NCBI GenBank assembly: GCA_023055355.1
Contig: JALJCS010000015.1
Coordinates: forward strand, 13,994,501-14,058,500
Direction: 5' to 3'
Source of the DNA: Agelaius tricolor
Taxonomy: Eukaryota > Chordata > Aves > Passeriformes > Icteridae
Length of the DNA: 64,000 nucleotides
The notes beneath the pieces are model-generated. The model made no database searches and was not told where the DNA came from. It worked only from the letters and a program-made list of their open reading frames with translations. Positions 63,379 to 64,000 of this stretch are shown here, one piece after another (position 1 is the stretch's first letter; each line of letters begins with the position of its first letter). The position numbers were made by a program, and so were the translations under genes.

Positions 63379-64000
63379 GTAAACATGCCTGAAACTCTTG
63401 TTCTCCCCACTCTTGTAGTGATGTCCTTCCATTAAAGCTTCCTGGTTTGTCCACCTTTGGGGGGGAAAAAAAGGAAGTTTGTTTGTAAGATCTATCTTAT
63501 TTATTTTTCCCCTTTTCCTACAAGGGCTCAATTGCCCTTCACAGTGAAAGTACTGATTGTCTGCTTTACTGCCTTAAATATAGTCTCATGAAGGCTAAGG
63601 CAAGCTAAATGGTCATTGGAATTTCAGCTAGAAGTGATTATGTTTAGTGTTAGACAGCAACGTGCTACACATTCTGATGTCCTTAACATCCTCTAGGAGA
63701 GAACAAAAGCTCCATTTTACAGACTGAGGAAACAAGCACAGATGAAGCAACTCAACTCCAGCTGCTTCAAGTTGCTCAATGGATAAATAGGAGTAGTGTT
63801 TGTTCTGGTAGGCAAAGCTGCCTCTCAACTTCCTGCTGCAGTGCTTGCAGTAATAAACTCTTAAGGTCTTTGTCCTGTAGATACTGTTTAAGTGTCAAAG
63901 CTTCACCTTAAGTAGGTCCATATCGGGAGAGGCAGTACTCTTGCCTTTGTATGGAAGAATTCAAATGTTGGGCATCACCAAAATCAGGAAACTTCATTCA
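63379..64000 (+). other. GLG1: GLG1 intron 17, 5' portion
   Basis: The first 622 nt of the next intron, opening with GTAAAC. No exon, repeat or RNA gene is seen before the window ends. Confidence 0.85.

Larger units (their letters stand above)
1..64000 (+). other. GLG1: GLG1 gene, internal portion (exons 2-17 of a longer gene)
   Basis: Sixteen exons between 30806 and 63378 splice into one 666-residue frame that I recognise as Golgi glycoprotein 1. Family knowledge: GLG1 is a type I membrane sialoglycoprotein of the Golgi, known as the cysteine-rich FGF receptor (CFR, described in chick), MG-160, and E-selectin ligand 1. It binds FGFs and affects secretion and TGF-beta maturation. Seen here: 42 Cys (6.3%), arranged as ten complete repeats plus the first Cys of an eleventh, each with a central C-x(7-9)-C pair and a later Cys-Leu. 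Residue 89 is one extra Cys outside this plan. N-glycosylation sequons lie at window residues 19 (NLT), 64 (NIT), 435 (NET), 531 (NLT) and 640 (NDT), where 1 is the first residue of exon 2. The signal peptide and N-terminal low-complexity region lie upstream; the later repeats, membrane helix and tail lie downstream. No frameshift or stop was seen, so the gene looks intact. Confidence 0.96.

Noticed and set aside
1..64000. tRNA, rRNA, snoRNA, CRISPR array, operon or viral insertion
   Set aside because: I looked on both strands for cloverleaf boxes, C/D and H/ACA motifs next to suitable stems, regular spacer-repeat arrays, and retroviral domains, and saw none. A covariance-model and repeat-library search would be needed to exclude weak cases.

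Overview
This window is vertebrate, almost certainly bird, nuclear DNA. It holds the middle of one large multi-exon gene on the + strand, GLG1 (Golgi glycoprotein 1; also called CFR, MG-160 or ESL-1). The evidence for a bird genome is spliced coding segments with GT-AG borders, CpG-poor AT-leaning introns, very few interspersed repeats, and repeats that resemble the CR1 LINE family. The species cannot be named from the sequence.

Layout: positions 1-30805 are the 3' part of the long first intron; exon 1, with the promoter and signal peptide, lies upstream of the window. From 30806 to 63378 there are sixteen coding exons, numbered 2-17 here by inference. They join without a frame break into 1998 nt, or 666 residues. 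Every border is GT-AG and all split codons (intron phases 0, 1 and 2) resolve correctly. The last 622 bases begin the next intron; the remaining repeats, the membrane segment and the short cytoplasmic tail are encoded downstream.

The encoded segment has 42 cysteines. It forms ten complete cysteine-rich GLG1 repeats and the start of an eleventh. Each repeat follows the plan C1 - about 25 residues - C2 - x(7-9) - C3 - linker - C4-Leu - about 15 residues - next C1. Five N-glycosylation sequons are present, as expected of a Golgi-lumen glycoprotein.

Non-coding content: two short 3'-end CR1 fragments (about 2629 and 27465), a heavily decayed older CR1-like copy (about 35770-36480), a three-copy minisatellite (18192-18270), an (ATT)n microsatellite (52964-52988), several poly-T runs, four near-perfect short-loop hairpins, and a few intronic blocks that look like possible regulatory or conserved elements. 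No RNA gene, CRISPR array, operon or intact mobile element was found.

I did not find a new biological system. The points most worth a second look are a 33-nt in-frame microexon, a weak exon-4 donor inside a 15-nt tandem duplication, a sharp CpG/GC3 rise confined to exons 7-9 with a CpG-dense intronic block just upstream, recurrent intron positions within the protein repeats, and two unusually long antisense open frames in intron 1.
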